64,000 nucleotides of DNA, from the NCBI RefSeq assembly GCF_026420145.1, contig NZ_JAPMLV010000001.1, forward strand, positions 62,001-126,000. Reading direction: 5' to 3'. Made by a program: the position numbers and the translations under genes. The DNA is from Enterobacter pseudoroggenkampii. GTDB lineage: Bacteria > Pseudomonadota > Gammaproteobacteria > Enterobacterales > Enterobacteriaceae. Positions 61,216 to 64,000 of the stretch are shown in pieces. Position 1 is the first letter of the stretch. Each line of letters opens with the position of its first letter. A model generated the notes under the pieces. It saw only the letters and a list, made by a program, of their open reading frames with translations, was not told the origin of the DNA and ran no database searches.

Positions 61216-62664
61216 ATGAAGTTTATCATTAAATTGTTCCCTGAAATCACCATCAAAAGCCAATCTGTGCGTTTGCGCTTTATTAAAATTCTCACCGGGA
61301 ACATTCGAAACGTATTAAAGCACTACGACGAAACCCTCGCCGTGGTGCGCCACTGGGACCACGTTGAGGTCCGTGCCAAAGACGAAAACAAACGTCAGGA
61401 TATTCGCGACGCCCTGACCCGTATTCCGGGTATCCACCATATCCTGGAAGTGGAAGATGTCCCGTTCAGCGATATGCACGATATCTTCGAGAAAGCGCTG
61501 GTCCAGTACCGCGACCAGATCGAAGGCAAAACCTTCTGCGTGCGCGTAAAGCGTCGCGGCAAGCACGAATTCAGCTCCATTGAAGTGGAACGTTACGTCG
61601 GCGGCGGTTTGAACCAGCACGTTGAGACGGCGCGCGTACGTCTGACTAACCCGGACGTGACCGTGAACCTGGAGATCGAAAACGATCGCCTGCTGCTGGT
61701 AAAAGGGCGCTATGAAGGCATCGGCGGCTTCCCGATCGGCACCCAGGAAGACGTCCTGTCCCTGATCTCCGGCGGCTTCGACTCCGGCGTCTCCAGCTAT
61801 ATGCTGATGCGCCGCGGCTGCCGCGTGCATTACTGCTTCTTCAACCTGGGCGGCGCGGCGCACGAAATCGGCGTTCGTCAGGTCGCGCATTACCTGTGGA
61901 ACCGCTTCGGCAGCTCTCACCGCGTGCGTTTCGTGGCGATTAACTTCGAACCTGTGGTTGGCGAAATCCTCGAAAAAGTAGACGACGGCCAGATGGGCGT
62001 CATCCTGAAGCGCATGATGGTGCGCGCGGCGTCCAAAGTGGCTGAACGCTACGGCGTGCAGGCGCTGGTGACCGGCGAAGCGCTGGGCCAGGTTTCCAGC
62101 CAGACGCTGACCAACCTGCGTCTGATCGACAACGTGTCTGATACGCTGATCCTGCGTCCGCTGATCTCTCACGATAAAGAACACATCATCGATCTGGCGC
62201 GCGAAATCGGCACCGAAGATTTTGCCCGCACCATGCCGGAATACTGCGGCGTGATCTCAAAAAGTCCAACGGTGAAAGCGGTGAAGGCGAAGATCGAAGC
62301 GGAAGAAGAGCACTTCGATTTCAGCATTCTGGAAAAAGTGGTGGCGGAAGCGTCCAACATTGATATCCGCGAGATTGCCCAGCAGACCGAGCAGGACGTG
62401 GTTGAAGTGGAAACCGTGAGCGGTTTCGGTGCTAACGATGCGATTCTGGATATCCGCTCTATTGACGAGCAGGATGACAAGCCGCTGAAGGTTGAAGGCG
62501 TCGACGTGGTTTCTCTGCCGTTCTACAAGCTGAGCACGAAGTTTGGCGATCTCGACCAGAGCAAAACGTACCTGCTGTGGTGTGAGCGCGGGGTGATGAG
62601 CCGCCTGCAGGCGCTGTATCTGCGCGAGCAGGGCTTTGCGAATGTGAAGGTGTATCGTCCGTAG
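61216..62664 (+). CDS. thiI: tRNA 4-thiouridine synthase ThiI
   Basis: Makes 4-thiouridine in tRNA and supplies sulfur for thiamine. 482 residues: THUMP domain, PP-loop [11 protein letters not shown] near 190 and C-terminal rhodanese with the active cysteine in [13 protein letters not shown]; a second conserved cysteine in [10 protein letters not shown]. Promoter faces xseB. Ends at a hairpin repeat before the convergent yajL. Confidence 0.98.
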   Translation: MKFIIKLFPEITIKSQSVRLRFIKILTGNIRNVLKHYDETLAVVRHWDHVEVRAKDENKRQDIRDALTRIPGIHHILEVEDVPFSDMHDIFEKALVQYRDQIEGKTFCVRVKRRGKHEFSSIEVERYVGGGLNQHVETARVRLTNPDVTVNLEIENDRLLLVKGRYEGIGGFPIGTQEDVLSLISGGFDSGVSSYMLMRRGCRVHYCFFNLGGAAHEIGVRQVAHYLWNRFGSSHRVRFVAINFEPVVGEILEKVDDGQMGVILKRMMVRAASKVAERYGVQALVTGEALGQVSSQTLTNLRLIDNVSDTLILRPLISHDKEHIIDLAREIGTEDFARTMPEYCGVISKSPTVKAVKAKIEAEEEHFDFSILEKVVAEASNIDIREIAQQTEQDVVEVETVSGFGANDAILDIRSIDEQDDKPLKVEGVDVVSLPFYKLSTKFGDLDQSKTYLLWCERGVMSRLQALYLREQGFANVKVYRP

Positions 62665-62678
62665 TTTCTCGCCGGGGA

Positions 62679-62725
62679 GTGCGGCCTGATGCCCTCACCC
62701 CGGCCCTCTCCCACAGGGAGAGGGA
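62679..62725. repeat. CTCTCCC-TGT-GGGAGAG hairpin repeat, copy 3
   Basis: Inverted copy of the elements at 27441 and 37220: GTGCGGCCTGATGCCCTCAC, then CCCGGCCCTCTCCCACAGGG and AGAGGGA. Lies between the convergent thiI and yajL. Confidence 0.92.
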
Positions 62726-62733
62726 GAAAACAC

Positions 62734-63324
62734 CTATTCGTAATAATTATAAATCCCCGCCGGTATCACCAGCGATGACGCCACTTCGTACGCCTTCTCG
62801 CGCCCGACCAGCAGGTCAATAATCTTTAAGCCAAAATCAATTGCGGTGCCGGGTCCCTGGCTGGTCAGCAGGTTGACGCGCGGGTCCCAGACGACGCGTT
62901 TATCCACCCAATGCTCTTCCGGGATCGTATCCTTAAGCCCCGGGAAGCCGGTCATGTTGCCGATAGGGAAGATATCGTGCGGAATCAGCACCGTGCCGGC
63001 GGCGGCACAGATAGCGGCGACGATACGGCCGGATAAATGAAACTGACGCACGGTCTCGACCAGCAGCGGGCTGTCGCGAAAACATTCCGCGCCTTTCAGG
63101 CCACCGGGCAAAACGATGATGTCGTAATCCCCGTCGGCTACCTGCACGAGCGGGGCATCCGCGAGCAGCTTCACGCCGCGCGAGCAGGTAATCGCCAGGC
63201 TGCCGTCGCTGGCGACGCTGGCGGTTGTCACCTTAATGCCACCGCGCACCATCAAATCAATGGTGGTGACCGCTTCCATCTCTTCGCTACCAGGGGCGAG
63301 GCAGATCAGGGCTGACGCGCTCAT
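62734..63324 (-). CDS. yajL: Protein deglycase YajL (DJ-1/PfpI family)
   Basis: A 196-residue DJ-1-like chaperone or deglycase that guards against oxidative and carbonyl damage. The start at 63324 ([15 protein letters not shown]) gives the E. coli length. Nucleophile C106 lies in VAAICAA, with E15 at EEMEAV. The residues just after the cysteine read AAGTV where I recall PATV in E. coli. Its start overlaps the panE end by 38 bases. Confidence 0.96.
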   Translation of the reverse strand: MSASALICLAPGSEEMEAVTTIDLMVRGGIKVTTASVASDGSLAITCSRGVKLLADAPLVQVADGDYDIIVLPGGLKGAECFRDSPLLVETVRQFHLSGRIVAAICAAAGTVLIPHDIFPIGNMTGFPGLKDTIPEEHWVDKRVVWDPRVNLLTSQGPGTAIDFGLKIIDLLVGREKAYEVASSLVIPAGIYNYYE

Positions 63325-64000
63325 ATTCACTCTCCTTACGTTTAACCAGGTCATACAGACGGGCGTTTTCCGGCACCGCGATGCCGTGCGCGCGGGCGCG
63401 TTTTAGCAGATAACCGGTGATATAGTCGATCTCCGTGTGGCGTAATGCCCGAACGTCCTGCAGCATCGAGGAGATGTTTTCTGCCGTGCTTTCAATAATC
63501 TGCTCGACGTAGCAGCGCAAATCGTCCGCCGACGTGTGCAGGCCTTCCCGCTCAACGACCGCCGCGATTTCTGCACACAGCACCGCAACGTCCTGTGGAT
63601 GATTTTTCAGCTCTCCGTTCGGACAGTTCCACAGCGCCGTCAGCGGATTGATCACGCAGTTTACGGCCAGCTTGCGCCAGAGCTGAGGACGAATATGGTT
63701 ATGCCAGGCCACGTCCGGCAGCACCTTCTGCAGCACATCGGCCAGATAGCTATAGTCGCCATCCTGCGTTCTGGCGGGTCCAATGTGCGTCACCCCGCTG
63801 GCGACATGCACGATGATGTTACCGTCGCGACGGGCAGCGTGCGTGGTCGTTGCCATCAGCAGGGGCTGCGGAACGCTTTTCAGCTCGTCAAGGGTCCCCA
63901 TGCCGTTATGCAGCAGCAGTATGGGCGAAGTGGGGGGGAGCTGGGCGGACAGCGTCTTTACCGCGTCTGAGACCTGCCACGCTTTGAGCGTCACCAGTAA
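63287..64000 (-). CDS. panE: 2-dehydropantoate 2-reductase PanE (5' partial)
   Basis: NADPH-dependent step to pantoate for coenzyme A. About 237 codons are present, from the region [15 protein letters not shown] to [15 protein letters not shown]; roughly the first 68 residues with the Rossmann motif are beyond the window. Catalytic lysine lies in [19 protein letters not shown]. The 3' end overlaps the yajL start. Confidence 0.95.
   Translation of the reverse strand, partial: LLVTLKAWQVSDAVKTLSAQLPPTSPILLLHNGMGTLDELKSVPQPLLMATTTHAARRDGNIIVHVASGVTHIGPARTQDGDYSYLADVLQKVLPDVAWHNHIRPQLWRKLAVNCVINPLTALWNCPNGELKNHPQDVAVLCAEIAAVVEREGLHTSADDLRCYVEQIIESTAENISSMLQDVRALRHTEIDYITGYLLKRARAHGIAVPENARLYDLVKRKESEYERVSPDLPRPW

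Overview
The window is a piece of chromosome from a gamma-proteobacterium of the order Enterobacterales. Nearly every protein is close to its Escherichia coli K-12 or Salmonella counterpart, and the gene order follows the E. coli tau-hemB-ampH-sbmA-phoA-proC-aroL-sbcCD-phoBR-malZ-secDF-tsx-ribD-dxs-thiI-panE segment. The GC-rich coding sequence, the REP elements and several genes absent from this E. coli segment (tsaA, a DUF2339/DUF3999 pair, an OlsF-like acyltransferase) suggest Enterobacter or a near relative such as Leclercia or Lelliottia. The genus is inferred from recollection of gene content, not from a search.

Layout. 1-3.1 kb: tauA (5' end missing), tauB, tauC and tauD for taurine uptake and desulfonation. 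3.2-5.9 kb, minus strand: hemB followed by a two-domain acyltransferase resembling the ornithine-lipid synthase OlsF. 6.4-9.9 kb: the YaiT/EhaB-type autotransporter and iprA. 9.9-16.1 kb: ampH, a cysteine hydrolase, sbmA-yaiW, yaiY, yaiZ and ddlA. 16.2-18.3 kb: an extensin-like protein with a complete LAS metallopeptidase zinc motif and an MdtG-like MFS pump behind a strong CRP-type site. 18.5-21.9 kb: iraP, phoA with a Pho box, psiF and dgcC. 21.9-27.4 kb: proC, yaiI, aroL, yaiA, aroM, ppnP, rdgC and mak. 27.5-34 kb: sbcC/sbcD diverging from phoB/phoR. 34-43.9 kb: brnQ with a structured leader, proY, malZ, the DUF2339/DUF3999 membrane pair and the peroxiredoxin gene tsaA. 44-50.2 kb: acpH, then the queA-tgt-yajC-secD-secF cluster. 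50.3-53.1 kb: a VOC protein, a WYL regulator, tsx and yajI. 53.3-57 kb: nrdR-ribD-ribH-nusB and thiL, without the expected pgpA. 57-61 kb, minus strand: xseB-ispA-dxs-yajO. 61-64 kb: thiI, then yajL and a panE gene cut by the window end.

No rRNA, tRNA, CRISPR array, insertion sequence, prophage or integrase was seen. The main departures from the core map are small insertions or losses, several of them beside REP or other hairpin repeats. The most interesting non-coding signals are two long perfect inverted repeats that would place the Shine-Dalgarno sequence of a downstream gene (the DUF2339 gene at 39279 and yajO at 57930) inside an RNA stem, and a nested hairpin in the brnQ leader.

Functional themes: sulfur, phosphate and amino-acid acquisition (tau, pho, brnQ, proY, malZ); envelope and cell wall (ddlA, ampH, LAS-like protein, autotransporter, olsF-like); protein export (yajC-secDF); tRNA modification (queA, tgt, thiI); isoprenoid and cofactor supply (dxs, ispA, ribD, ribH, thiL, hemB, panE); and DNA repair (sbcCD, xseB, rdgC).
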